Assembly: GCA_002840505.1 (NCBI GenBank)
Contig: PHBC01000001.1
Span: forward strand, 1 to 64,000
DNA: 64,000 nt
DNA from: Deltaproteobacteria bacterium HGW-Deltaproteobacteria-2
GTDB lineage: Bacteria; Desulfobacterota; Syntrophia; Syntrophales; Smithellaceae
Direction of reading: 5' to 3'
How positions within the stretch are numbered: position 1 is the first letter of the stretch; every line of letters starts with the position of its first letter. The notes below the pieces were generated by a model that saw only the letters and a list, made by a program, of their open reading frames with translations, did no database searches and was not told the origin of the DNA. Shown here in pieces: positions 29,193 through 37,777 of this stretch. A program made the position numbers and the translations under genes.

Positions 29193-30095
29193 TTAAGCAA
29201 GATTCTTAAATAATTTATTTAATCCTCCATCCGCGATTATCTTCATGTGATGCTCGAACATGAAATCATCCCACATTATATAGAAGCTTTTGAAGTGTTC
29301 AGGGGCTCTCGATTTGTTAAAATAATAAATTCCTTCAGATACAATTTCGCTCTTCGAGCGGCCTTCATCTAATCTTTTTATAATTGATTCTTCTCTATTG
29401 AAAATGATTTTCACACAGTTTAAGAATGCGTCGCTTTCATTTTTTAAGACTCCACCGTGACTGGTAGCAATGACATCGGCCTCATATGAGTTTATTTTTA
29501 ATAGCGACTCGATGTACAGTTTTAAATCACAATTCGCCCATCCGTACCAAGGACCGAATTTATCGATGCCTAAATCTCCGGTAAAAATTATTTTTTCGTC
29601 AGGGAAATAAAACGATTTGTGCGATGGAGAATGGCCGGGCGTGTCGATGCATTTTATTTTTACGGATGAACAATCGAGTTCCAGCGATTCATCGTAACTG
29701 GAATAGGCTTGTATTTCTTTGTAGTTGAAATAATGTATCGTTAAATCTTTCCATGAAAAGCCCAGCGGATATTCTCCAACGGTTTTATTCACTAAATGAT
29801 CAACGTTATAGAAATATTCTTCCTCCCCTCTAGGGATGTAGATTTCTGCCTTCCCGTATTCCAATACGTGGTATACCCACGATGTATGATCGCCATGATG
29901 ATGCGTGATTATATAAATATCAGGTTTCTCACTCTGTAAAAGTTCTAATGTGTCCGATTTGCCGATGTTTGTATCTATTAAAACTTTAGGTTTAGAGTTT
30001 ACAATAATTCCTGCGCATGACAGAAAATTTTGATTGCTATCCGGTTCGATGTATTCAATCTCATTAGTTATTTTTGTGCGTTTCGTATGATGCAA
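29193..30095 (-). CDS. Metallo-beta-lactamase-fold hydrolase
   Basis: This 300-residue cytoplasmic hydrolase has the dinuclear-metal motif HHHGDH (residues 65-70), the second-shell ligands in DTPGHSPSH and FTGDLGIDKFGPW, and the last His in ATSHGG. A C-terminal helical extension (about 210-300) is typical of glyoxalase II-like or LACTB2-like thioester and ester hydrolases. It is the last gene of the MoaD/E1/MoxR operon, 7 bases after the E1-like gene. By context it could release a thiocarboxylate or thioester intermediate; this is inference. Confidence 0.8.
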   Translation of the reverse strand: MHHTKRTKITNEIEYIEPDSNQNFLSCAGIIVNSKPKVLIDTNIGKSDTLELLQSEKPDIYIITHHHGDHTSWVYHVLEYGKAEIYIPRGEEEYFYNVDHLVNKTVGEYPLGFSWKDLTIHYFNYKEIQAYSSYDESLELDCSSVKIKCIDTPGHSPSHKSFYFPDEKIIFTGDLGIDKFGPWYGWANCDLKLYIESLLKINSYEADVIATSHGGVLKNESDAFLNCVKIIFNREESIIKRLDEGRSKSEIVSEGIYYFNKSRAPEHFKSFYIMWDDFMFEHHMKIIADGGLNKLFKNLA

Positions 30096-30102
30096 CCTCC
30101 TT

Positions 30103-30849
30103 TTAATTCCCCTGTCTACAATCCGGGCAAAACGGATTCCTCTTTACCTGGAGAAAATTCATCTTTCCCGACAGGCCGTCCCAGAGCAACAATCTGTTTG
30201 TCAGCAGTTCTCCTTTACCCGTGAGGTACTTAATAACTTCTGTTGCCTGGATGGAACCGATCACACCAGGGGTCACTCCGATAACGGGGGAGATCTCCGC
30301 CGGAGGAGTTTGGGGGAAAACACATCTGAGGCAGGCCGTCTGATGAGGAATGACCGTCATGACCTGGCCGTGGAATCCCCGGACCGCACCGTGAAAAAAT
30401 GGAATATGACGTTTAACGGCAACACTGTTCAGAAAATACCGGGCGGGAAAATTATCCAGTGCGTCAACGATTAAATCGGCATCCCCCACAATTCCGGTTA
30501 CATTGTCTTCTTCAATCTTGCAGGAAATCGTCTCGACCTCAACATAAGGATTCATTGACCGTATCTTTTCTTCGGCTGATGTTGTTTTTTTTCTACCCAC
30601 GTCGGAGGATAGGTGCAGGGTTTGTCTGTTGAGATTGCTCACGGAGACGATATCATCGTCAACTATCACGATACGGCCGATGCCGGCCAAGGCAAGGTAT
30701 GTGGCTATCGGTGAGCCTAACCCTCCCGCCCCGGCGATCAGAATTTTAGCCCTTTTGAGTTTATCCTGGCCCTCCCTCCCGATGAGGGAAAATTGCCGAA
30801 TGTATCGATTTAGTTCTTCTTCATTTATAATTACATTTTCTTCAGGCAT
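30103..30849 (-). CDS. E1-like adenylyltransferase (ThiF/MoeB/HesA family)
   Basis: This 248-residue ATP-dependent activator of ubiquitin-like sulfur carriers has the nucleotide motif AGAGGLGSP (39-47), DDDIVSVSNLNRQ, the VGRKKTTSAEEKI region, DALDNFPARYFLN, and paired zinc cysteines CLRC and CPDC. The stretch SPVIGVTPGVIGSIQATE corresponds to the MoeB crossover loop, but I see no cysteine where many E1-like enzymes carry the thioester Cys, so it may only adenylate its partner, as described for MoeB. The likely partner is the MoaD-like protein at 35302-35577 in the same operon. The gene starts 3 bases after the radical SAM gene stop. Confidence 0.88.
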   Translation of the reverse strand: MPEENVIINEEELNRYIRQFSLIGREGQDKLKRAKILIAGAGGLGSPIATYLALAGIGRIVIVDDDIVSVSNLNRQTLHLSSDVGRKKTTSAEEKIRSMNPYVEVETISCKIEEDNVTGIVGDADLIVDALDNFPARYFLNSVAVKRHIPFFHGAVRGFHGQVMTVIPHQTACLRCVFPQTPPAEISPVIGVTPGVIGSIQATEVIKYLTGKGELLTNRLLLWDGLSGKMNFLQVKRNPFCPDCRQGN

Positions 30850-30852
30850 GAT

Positions 30853-31971
30853 TTAAGTCTCAAGTTTGTCATTCCCGCGTCTCCAGCAACCCGGGTCAGC
30901 GGCCATAATATCGCCCGTATAGGTATAGGCTCTTCTCCTGCATCCCCCGCAGATATATCTGTACTGACATTTTCCACATTTGCCCTTTAGATTTTCTCTG
31001 TTTCTTATAACTTTAAACAACTCCGCATTTTTCCATACATCTTTTAATCTTTCCTTCCTCAGATCACCTACTTCCAGGGCCATTATATCCCCTGCCGCCA
31101 CTTTTCCGGAAGCCGTTATACAGTAACTATAGATGCTGCTTATACATCCCACGCAGAAATCATAGAAGCCACATGGTTCATTTGGATTACTGCATATCTT
31201 CTTACAGTATTCATCTTCGGCAACGATATAACGGTTTTCAAATGCCACTCTCTGCCATCCGTACCGCTGTTGCGCTTCCGCTAAATACCGCTGCGCTCTT
31301 TCCAACTGCTCCTTTGATAAAATCCATTCTTTTCCCTCGGAGGCTCTCCCCAACGGCAGAAACTCTACCATGGTAAAATCCACTCCTATACTCATGGATA
31401 GTTCCACCATTTTCTCCAGTTCATCATAGTTCAAGCTCGTAAGTGTCATGATCAACATAACCTTGGGAATATCAGCTTCCACCATATTCCTAAGGGCGGC
31501 CATCGTCCTGCGGAAAGAATCTTCTCCTCTATTCCAGTCATGATTCTTCTCCAGGCCATCGACACTAATCTTTACCTGAGAAAGACCAGCCAGTGCCAAC
31601 TTCCGGCAGAGACGCTCATCCAAAAGATAACCGTTACTGTTCATCGCCACACTCATCCGGCCGGATGCATATCTCACTATATCAACCAGATCTTCCCTCA
31701 AGGTTGGTTCCCCGCCGGCAAACATTACTATCTCAGTACCCGCTTCGGCAATGTTATCAATGATACTGAATACATCTTCTGTGCTTAGTTCATAATGAGG
31801 GCGATTGGGGCAATCCGGAGGGAAGTAGTTGGCGTCGTTAAAACAATATTTGCAGTTCAGGTTACAGGCATCGGTAAGACTAAACCAGGCGAAGAGTGGT
31901 TTGCACCCCGCCACTGCCCGGTTATACTTCTCCCGCGTGATCTCTACAAAACTATCTTTTTCATTTCCCAT
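30853..31971 (-). CDS. Radical SAM/SPASM-domain maturase
   Basis: This 372-residue enzyme has the radical SAM cluster motif CNLNCKYC (Cys36, Cys40, Cys43), the GGEPTLR loop, and two groups of C-terminal cysteines (CKKIC and CGFYDFCVGC; then CGKCQYRYICGGCRRR and a final Cys near the end). That fits a SPASM domain with extra [4Fe-4S] clusters. SPASM enzymes usually modify peptides or proteins (PqqE, anaerobic sulfatase maturases) or make cofactors, as in tungsten/molybdenum and heme pathways. In this operon it probably modifies the carrier or the target enzyme, or builds a cofactor part. Exact substrate unknown. Confidence 0.88.
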   Translation of the reverse strand: MGNEKDSFVEITREKYNRAVAGCKPLFAWFSLTDACNLNCKYCFNDANYFPPDCPNRPHYELSTEDVFSIIDNIAEAGTEIVMFAGGEPTLREDLVDIVRYASGRMSVAMNSNGYLLDERLCRKLALAGLSQVKISVDGLEKNHDWNRGEDSFRRTMAALRNMVEADIPKVMLIMTLTSLNYDELEKMVELSMSIGVDFTMVEFLPLGRASEGKEWILSKEQLERAQRYLAEAQQRYGWQRVAFENRYIVAEDEYCKKICSNPNEPCGFYDFCVGCISSIYSYCITASGKVAAGDIMALEVGDLRKERLKDVWKNAELFKVIRNRENLKGKCGKCQYRYICGGCRRRAYTYTGDIMAADPGCWRRGNDKLET

Positions 31972-31987
31972 CCGGTTTGCTCAATCA

Positions 31988-33748
31988 TCAAGGAGCTTTC
32001 TTTAAAAGCTTATCCCTAAATAGATTTTCCAGACCTTTCGATAAATTTCTAATGTCATCCATCAGGTAAACCGTTCCATGGGGATACCTTTCCAGCAGAA
32101 ACTGTTTTGTCTGGAGATTACATCCACACCCGATAGTTATAAGTTCGATCTTGTTTTTCTGGCAGTACTCAATAGCGTCCAATACGTTGATTCCGCAATT
32201 TGCAGCCCCATCGGTAATATGAATGATCATTTTTCTGCGGTCATCTTTTTTCATGAGCATTGCAGCAGCCATAATTGCCTGACCAGTCGGGGTTCGGCCT
32301 GAAGGCTCTATGGTATATAATTCACCTTCCTGGTAAAGCCGTAAGAGATTGCACTGTCGAGTCTGTTCCTGATAACCGAAAACTTCCAAATGATTGGAAA
32401 AACCTTTCGCCGCTTCCGTAAGGGAGACAAAAGTCCTTTCCGCCGCTTTCCATGGTCTATCGTTTGATTTCTTTCCTGCCATAGAAGCAGAAGCGTCGGC
32501 TACAATATTGATGTTCCATGAGTAGTCAGTACCTGAAATATCTCTCCTTTTAAATATCTTACCATCAGCCAGAGGTACACGATAGAGTCTCCGGGCATCT
32601 ATTTTTCCCATATCCACGTTCCTGATGATACCTCTTTTTTTCGATCTTCTGATAAAGGCCTGCTGTTTCTGGAAAATTCTTTTTAAACGTCTCACTTGTG
32701 ATTGATCCGCACTTACATTGCACCTGGCAACCGCCCGGCTGAAAATCGTATTCATTTGTTGTGTCTGGGGATCATTAAGAATCACCGATAGATGTTCTGT
32801 CAGGTCAGACGTTCCCTCATCCAGTTTGGAACTGATCTGAGCGGCAAGTTCTTCTTCGAGGCCATGTGATTCCTCCTCTTTTTCTTTAGCATCATCGCTA
32901 TCACCATCGCTATTATCTTCCTTTTTTTCTTTTAACTCAGGAATATCGGCCTTGTTGGGATTGCCCTCATCATAGATATTCACCCCCTCGGGATAGAAGG
33001 GAGGCGTTTCCCACTCCATAATAATAGAAGAAATGCGACCCCAGATCTCAAGGTATATCTCGACTCTCCTGTTTCTCCTCTCCGTCAGCGTGGAAAGATT
33101 CTTGACCTGTCTAATAGCATCAGAGTATTGCGTTAAGATATTCACCAGATCATCATAGTAATGATGAAGATGGGGAGGTAATGTTTGCAGGAATAGTCTT
33201 TTCCGCCAAACACATGCCAAACTTGATGCTGATGGTGGGAGAGAAGGATCTCTTTCCATTTTACCGGCGATGGATTTCCAATACTTGGAGAGATAAAGGC
33301 GCCAGACAGTCGGGCCAACGCGTTCGTCTATATACAGGTCTTCTGCGACAGAAATAAAACTACTGAGATAATCTTTCATCCATTCCACGGGGAAGGAAGT
33401 TTTTCGCACGACCTGATCTGTGACCCAATCACTCCATTCAATACACGAGAAGCCCTCACGGACAATCTCTCCGACCAGAACGTCAATTTTTTGGAAAGGA
33501 ACAGGATAAGTTCCCCGGACTGCGTCCGGATTCAGGACAATAGAGTCAGTGGGAGAAGCAGACATGCCCTGCCAGTAAACAGGCTTGACATTACGTCCGA
33601 TGTGCGCGGCCACCTTACGCATGGCAGCCAGAACTGTAGTCAGTTCAGTCGCCTCAAGATGGGAATAGTTCTTCCGCCAGTATCTGGAGTATGCCTTTTC
33701 GGAGTTCACTGGCGTATCTTTATTACTATCGGCCATTTGGGCACTCAC
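31988..33748 (-). CDS. VWA-domain protein of a MoxR/VWA pair (CoxE/CobT-like)
   Basis: This 586-residue protein has an N-terminal helical region, an acidic linker (about 270-300, EKKEDNSDGDSDDAKEKEEE), and a C-terminal von Willebrand A domain with the MIDAS motif DASAS and the distal HITDGAANCG. The architecture matches partners of MoxR ATPases such as CoxE, NorD and CobT, which remodel enzymes or help insert metals. The MoxR gene is the next one upstream, separated by a 119-base gap that holds a palindromic repeat. Confidence 0.85.
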   Translation of the reverse strand: MSAQMADSNKDTPVNSEKAYSRYWRKNYSHLEATELTTVLAAMRKVAAHIGRNVKPVYWQGMSASPTDSIVLNPDAVRGTYPVPFQKIDVLVGEIVREGFSCIEWSDWVTDQVVRKTSFPVEWMKDYLSSFISVAEDLYIDERVGPTVWRLYLSKYWKSIAGKMERDPSLPPSASSLACVWRKRLFLQTLPPHLHHYYDDLVNILTQYSDAIRQVKNLSTLTERRNRRVEIYLEIWGRISSIIMEWETPPFYPEGVNIYDEGNPNKADIPELKEKKEDNSDGDSDDAKEKEEESHGLEEELAAQISSKLDEGTSDLTEHLSVILNDPQTQQMNTIFSRAVARCNVSADQSQVRRLKRIFQKQQAFIRRSKKRGIIRNVDMGKIDARRLYRVPLADGKIFKRRDISGTDYSWNINIVADASASMAGKKSNDRPWKAAERTFVSLTEAAKGFSNHLEVFGYQEQTRQCNLLRLYQEGELYTIEPSGRTPTGQAIMAAAMLMKKDDRRKMIIHITDGAANCGINVLDAIEYCQKNKIELITIGCGCNLQTKQFLLERYPHGTVYLMDDIRNLSKGLENLFRDKLLKKAP

Positions 33749-33777
33749 CGGTTTTATTGTTGAAACTCCAATTCCGA

Positions 33778-33863
33778 AAGCGAAGCGGAGGGTTTAATAC
33801 CCCGCAGCTTGCTGCGGAATCTGTTTCTAAAGCTTGCTTTGGGATTCATACCCGTGATTCAGC
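33778..33863. repeat. Palindromic intergenic repeat, copy B
   Basis: Related to 10138-10232: both have CGGAGGGT(A/T)TAATACCCCGC in the middle and end in ATACCCGTGATTCA. It lies inside the operon between the MoxR and VWA genes, where it may form an mRNA hairpin. Confidence 0.65.
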
Positions 33864-33867
33864 CTCA

Positions 33868-34743
33868 CTACGATGGAATATAACCTGGTGGAACATATCG
33901 TTCGTAACGATGAGGTTCCACCTCTGTGTCACCCGTTTCTACATGAATGGAGAGGAGCAACGACTCGAGAATATCCATCGAAATCTGAAGACTATAGATA
34001 ACGGCATCCCGTAGCGGCGCCCCCATGGCTACAAGTTCCGCAATCATCAGAGAGTGCCGTATAGAGATATCAATAGGCGTCTGTTTATTACCCCTCAGTT
34101 TGCTTACAATATTGAGAATATCAGTTGCCAGAGACGGCGTAATACCGGTTTTAGAAACGAGGATCTCTTTTTCTACATTCACAGGAGGGTATTGCAGATG
34201 AATGCGATAAAACCGGTCTTTCAGCGCGGCATCCATCTCATCGGTACCCGAAAATTCTACACCTTCATTCATCGTAGCAAAAAAAATCACCCGGGGAGCT
34301 ACACCAACCATTCCAAGCTCATCAATCCAGATACTTCGCTCCTCTGATAGTACTGAAAACAGCTCATTCAGGGCATGGGGATTTTCCGACCTGTTGATTT
34401 CTTCCAGATGTATGACACACCCGGGAACACGAATCGCCTTGGGAAACAGGAAACTCTGATAAAAGGTCTCGCCATCTTTCAACCTCTGCTGCCCGAAAAG
34501 TTGCCCGGCCTCTGAGAGAAGCCCTACCTGAAAGGTAACCATAGGCCTCTGATAATAACTGGCAAACTGTCTCACCAGCGAAGATTTGCCGCATCCCTGA
34601 TGACCGGTGATCAGGATGTTGATCGGATGCTTGTCTGAGAGTTTCGCCATCCTGTCTATATTAATTCTGTCCTCATCGAGAATAAAATAATTTGGATCTA
34701 AGGGTGGAACCTTCAACTGTTTTGCAAATTCATCCATGTTCAA
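33868..34743 (-). CDS. MoxR-family AAA+ ATPase
   Basis: This 291-residue ATPase has Walker A GHQGCGKSSL (about 47-56), Walker B VIHLEEINRS with the extra EINR typical of MoxR/CobS/CbbQ proteins, and sensor 1 FFATMNEG, followed by DRFYRIHLQYP. MoxR proteins act with VWA partners as chaperones that install or sulfurate metal centres; CoxD with CoxE in aerobic CO dehydrogenase is the closest described parallel. Its VWA partner is the next gene. Confidence 0.9.
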   Translation of the reverse strand: MNMDEFAKQLKVPPLDPNYFILDEDRINIDRMAKLSDKHPINILITGHQGCGKSSLVRQFASYYQRPMVTFQVGLLSEAGQLFGQQRLKDGETFYQSFLFPKAIRVPGCVIHLEEINRSENPHALNELFSVLSEERSIWIDELGMVGVAPRVIFFATMNEGVEFSGTDEMDAALKDRFYRIHLQYPPVNVEKEILVSKTGITPSLATDILNIVSKLRGNKQTPIDISIRHSLMIAELVAMGAPLRDAVIYSLQISMDILESLLLSIHVETGDTEVEPHRYERYVPPGYIPS

Positions 34744-34773
34744 ATCCTCCGACCGTTCCTTAGCAATTCATTC

Positions 34774-35295
34774 TCACTGTGCCCATGGAGTAAATATCTC
34801 ATCGGGGTGATCGAAAATATAGCCCATGGTTCTCCCCGCATGCTCCCGAGTAGCCTGTGCCTGCTCTTCATTGAAATTCATTGATTTAATCCACTGTTCC
34901 AAAAGCACCCCGCCGGGTTTCCACATCTCCATCGTCTCCCATTCCGAAACCCAGGCTTTGATCTTTACTCCATGCTGCTGGAGTATCTGCCAGATCTCTT
35001 CACTTTTACGCTTATCGCAGTATACCATCATGACAAGCTCCGTCAGACCTAGGTTTGCAGGAGGTATACGATCATATTTGATGCAGGGTATCGTTTCGTT
35101 TTCTACGTACGGATCAAGTTTTCGGGCCCATTCATCAAGCTGTGATTTATCTCCAAAGAAAATCCACTTCCCCCAGTATTTAAGAACCTCACCGTTGGTA
35201 AGTTCTCGTCCCTCATACACCGTATACTTCTTGCCTTCGAATATTTTTGGATGGAATACAAAGATAAAATGGGAATCCGGTTCATCTAAAATCAT
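34774..35295 (-). CDS. Conserved-looking protein of unknown function in the MoaD/MoxR operon
   Basis: This 173-residue soluble protein has no signal peptide or membrane segment. It is rich in Trp and Glu (KYWGKWIFFGD, VSEWETMEMWKPGG, IFTPWAQ at the end) with an alpha/beta pattern, and I recognise no domain. It lies 6 bases after the MoaD-like gene and 30 bases before the MoxR gene, so it is an integral member of the operon. It may be a substrate-specific scaffold. Confidence 0.7.
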   Translation of the reverse strand: MILDEPDSHFIFVFHPKIFEGKKYTVYEGRELTNGEVLKYWGKWIFFGDKSQLDEWARKLDPYVENETIPCIKYDRIPPANLGLTELVMMVYCDKRKSEEIWQILQQHGVKIKAWVSEWETMEMWKPGGVLLEQWIKSMNFNEEQAQATREHAGRTMGYIFDHPDEIFTPWAQ

Positions 35296-35301
35296 TTTTT
35301 A

Positions 35302-35577
35302 TCACCCGCCCGCCGCAAAAGGAATAATACTGACCTCATCGCCATCCTTCACAGGAGTGGCCAGGCCGTTAAGTGATCGGAGATTTTGTCCGTCAATAAA
35401 AATCATAACGGAACTATTAATTTCTCCCTTCTCATCAAATACCCTATGTCTAAAACCGGGGAATTTAGATTCAAGATCATCAATGCACTCCCCTATGGTT
35501 TTACCCTCACAGAGGACCTGTTCTGAGCCTCCGATCCAACCTTTTAATGAACCCGGAACTATCAATGAAATGCTCAT
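35302..35577 (-). CDS. MoaD/ThiS-family sulfur-carrier protein
   Basis: This 91-residue beta-grasp protein starts MSISLIVPGSLKGW and has VKDGDEVSIIPFAAGG at the end. The free C-terminal Gly-Gly is the site that an E1-like enzyme adenylates and that then becomes a thiocarboxylate, thus delivering sulfur or being conjugated. It is the first gene of a seven-gene minus-strand operon whose sixth gene is the matching E1-like enzyme. MoaD proper works with MoaE in molybdopterin synthesis, but no moaE is present, so this is a specialised carrier. Confidence 0.9.
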   Translation of the reverse strand: MSISLIVPGSLKGWIGGSEQVLCEGKTIGECIDDLESKFPGFRHRVFDEKGEINSSVMIFIDGQNLRSLNGLATPVKDGDEVSIIPFAAGG

Positions 35578-35633
35578 TTTATTTCACTATAATCTAAAAT
35601 GTTTTTTTGATAAGAATTGTTTTTTCGCTAAAG

Positions 35634-35662
35634 AGTATATGAAGAAGGATTTTACTTGTCAA
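35634..35662 (-). promoter_or_regulatory. Sigma-70-type promoter of the MoaD/MoxR operon
   Basis: On the minus strand TTGACA (35662-35657) and TATACT (35639-35634) have 17-base spacing, about 57 bases before the MoaD-like start. Confidence 0.75.
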
Positions 35663-35848
35663 GATGATTTAGGACTTTTCGTCATTTGGTTCCAGTAACT
35701 GATTCTATCCCCTGATGGAAACAGTATTTGCGCTACAAGATTTAATTGACATACAAGATCATGCTTCCTATACTTCCGTTCACAAAGATGACGTTCTTAT
35801 CAAAATAATAATTCAATCTGACTGACTTCTATAAACCACAGGAGAAAA

Positions 35849-35961
35849 AAGACATCCCTCATGCCCGCATGATCGTTTACAATGGAGTGGGCCATGTGCC
35901 CATGAAAGAGCTCCCGAAAATTACGGCAAAGGACGCGGGAGCGTTTTTAAGTGGCCGATAA
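35849..35961 (+). pseudogene. Remnant of an alpha/beta hydrolase C-terminus
   Basis: DIPHARMIVY, then a 2-base slip at about 35880, then NGVGHVPMKELPKITAKDAGAFL and a stop at 35961. This is the C-terminal end, with the catalytic His in GHVPM, of an alpha/beta hydrolase. No upstream domain is present and the frame is broken. Confidence 0.6.
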
Positions 35962-36409
35962 CTTTTCCCCGCCGTATCTCTTAACTTTCACGTTACTCTT
36001 TTTCAATTGTTAATCTTCAGTTTTCCCAGATTAATTAATATATTTGTTTGCAGTAAAGGTGCCTCTATAGTGCCATAAGATGACCTTCAGGTTATTCAGG
36101 GTATTTAGGTATAAATCCTGTAAGATTCTTATACAATTCGACAAGTCGAGATTATCCTGACGGCATGTAAAAATATGGTCCGTTATTATAACTGCCCGTA
36201 ATGTTTCAATTATTTTCTAAATTCCCACAATATTTCAATCCCAGGCAGGCACTTTTTACTCCCCCAATCTTGCGGCCATAATATACTCAAATATTAACTT
36301 GACAAATAATTACATGTATGAATTTTTATATAATGAACATTCATTATAAAATGAAGTTCAATAAAATTTTTTTAAAGTGCTTTAATCGTATTTCGGGAAG
36401 GAGTGTTTT
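35962..36409 (+). promoter_or_regulatory. Gene-free stretch with dyad upstream of dctP
   Basis: AT-rich and without a gene. Near its end TTGACA (36299-36304) is followed by a TATAAT (36328-36333), too far apart for an optimal pair. Just downstream lies a GAAC-(ATTCAT)...(ATGAA)-GTTC dyad (about 36336-36360) that could be a regulator site. Confidence 0.35.
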
Positions 36410-37471
36410 ATGAAACAAAGGGTTGTAGGGCTTCTATGCATGGGGCTCATCGTGTTTTTTATCGGAGCCTTGTCTCAAGTAGCATGGGGAGCTGATAACG
36501 TTAAACAAATTAGAAACGGTAAAACAGTATATGTTCTTAAGATGGGTACGCTGGCTCCGGATGGAGTGGGCTGGGCTGCCTTAATCAAAGACATGGTTAC
36601 TCCCGGAATGTACAAGGCGACAAACGGACAGGTAGTTTTGGATTGGTATTGGGGCGGTTCAATGGGCGATGACCAGGATATATTAGCCAAGTTGCGCAAT
36701 ATGCAGTTGCATGGAGGCGCATTTTCCGGACAGGGACTGGTAATGGCTTGCCCGGAATTATCATTGATGGAACTCCCGTTCCTGTTTGATAATTATGACG
36801 AGGTGGAATATGTTTACTCCAAGCTAAGACCCCGCATTAGTAAGTGGTTTGAAAAGAGGGGGTATCACCTTATTTTGATGGGAGAACAGGATTTTGACCA
36901 AATCTATTCCACGAAACGTGAAATCAAAACTCCTGAGGATTTTAAGAACAGCCGTGTCATAACATGGTACGGACCGTTGGAAGAGAGAACTTTGAAAGCC
37001 ATGGGCGCAAGTCCATTGCCGATTCGCGTGCCTGAGATAGCTGCTTCCATCCGTACAGGCGTTTGCGATGCCTTCATCACCCCGGCTCTCTGGGCGGTTG
37101 GTACTCAGATGTATACAGTCATGAAATACATTAATCCTATTCACATACGATATTCGCCGGCAGGCGGCATGCTCACGATACCGACATGGAACCTGTTGCC
37201 TAAGGATGTTCAAGTTGCTATGGATAATTATGCAATGGCAATAGAAAAAGAATTCAGGCAGAAAGTCCGCGCAAGCAATGAAAAATCCCTGAAAGCCATG
37301 TATAAATACGGCATGAAAGAAGTTAAGATGACGCCGGCTGAGATTGATGTTTGGAAAAAGAGACTCATTCCTATTTGGGATGAATTTGCCGCAAAGGGAT
37401 ACTATTCCAAAGCCGAACTGGAAGAGGTTAAGGGCTATTTAGCGGAATTTAGAAGCAAGCGTAAAAAATAA
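36410..37471 (+). CDS. dctP: TRAP transporter substrate-binding protein (DctP family)
   Basis: This 353-residue periplasmic protein has a signal peptide (about 1-27, ending WGA), then KMGTLAPDGVGWAALI, PFLFDNYDEVEYVY and a long C-terminal helical part (QKVRASNEKSLKAMYKYG). It fits the DctP/TAXI-like TRAP binding family. The arginine that binds the carboxylate probably lies in the VITWYGPLEERTLKAMGASP region. No DctQ or DctM permease genes follow; a strong terminator does. It is therefore an orphan binding protein that must use a permease encoded elsewhere or have a sensory role. Confidence 0.85.
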   Translation: MKQRVVGLLCMGLIVFFIGALSQVAWGADNVKQIRNGKTVYVLKMGTLAPDGVGWAALIKDMVTPGMYKATNGQVVLDWYWGGSMGDDQDILAKLRNMQLHGGAFSGQGLVMACPELSLMELPFLFDNYDEVEYVYSKLRPRISKWFEKRGYHLILMGEQDFDQIYSTKREIKTPEDFKNSRVITWYGPLEERTLKAMGASPLPIRVPEIAASIRTGVCDAFITPALWAVGTQMYTVMKYINPIHIRYSPAGGMLTIPTWNLLPKDVQVAMDNYAMAIEKEFRQKVRASNEKSLKAMYKYGMKEVKMTPAEIDVWKKRLIPIWDEFAAKGYYSKAELEEVKGYLAEFRSKRKK

Positions 37472-37485
37472 TATAGTTATCTTAG

Positions 37486-37517
37486 TTTTCCCCTGCGGCA
37501 AACACCGCAGGGGAAAA
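37486..37517 (+). terminator. Strong terminator
   Basis: A perfect 13-bp stem TTTTCCCCTGCGG / CCGCAGGGGAAAA with a 6-base loop. T and A ends make it usable on both strands. Confidence 0.8.
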
Positions 37518-37777
37518 CAGCATAGTGACACTCGCTGAGAGCAAGCGAGTTGGGACGCTGCTAACTCTTCACTCTTCATAGTTTTTTCTTAATTACTTAA
37601 ATCTATCTTTTTAACATAGACCATAGCTGATCCGTTGCCGTTAAATCTTTTTTGACAGACTGATTATTCTTGTGTTACAAGTTAAGCGTGAAAGATAAAA
37701 CCCTTTCACTAACCGCAATAAATCCGCTGAAAGATTTACGAATACGACACAATAACTCACTTACTGAAGCACGGGGA

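Noticed and set aside
34826-35698. Plus-strand 290-codon reading frame opposite the carrier and unknown genes
   Set aside because: It is antisense to two compact, overlapping-spaced genes with good ribosome sites, and its translation is Ser/Pro/Ile-rich with no domain.
37670-37777. Upstream TTG start for the prenyltransferase
   Set aside because: The extra 36 residues are polar and have no ribosome site; the family starts close to the ATG at 37778.
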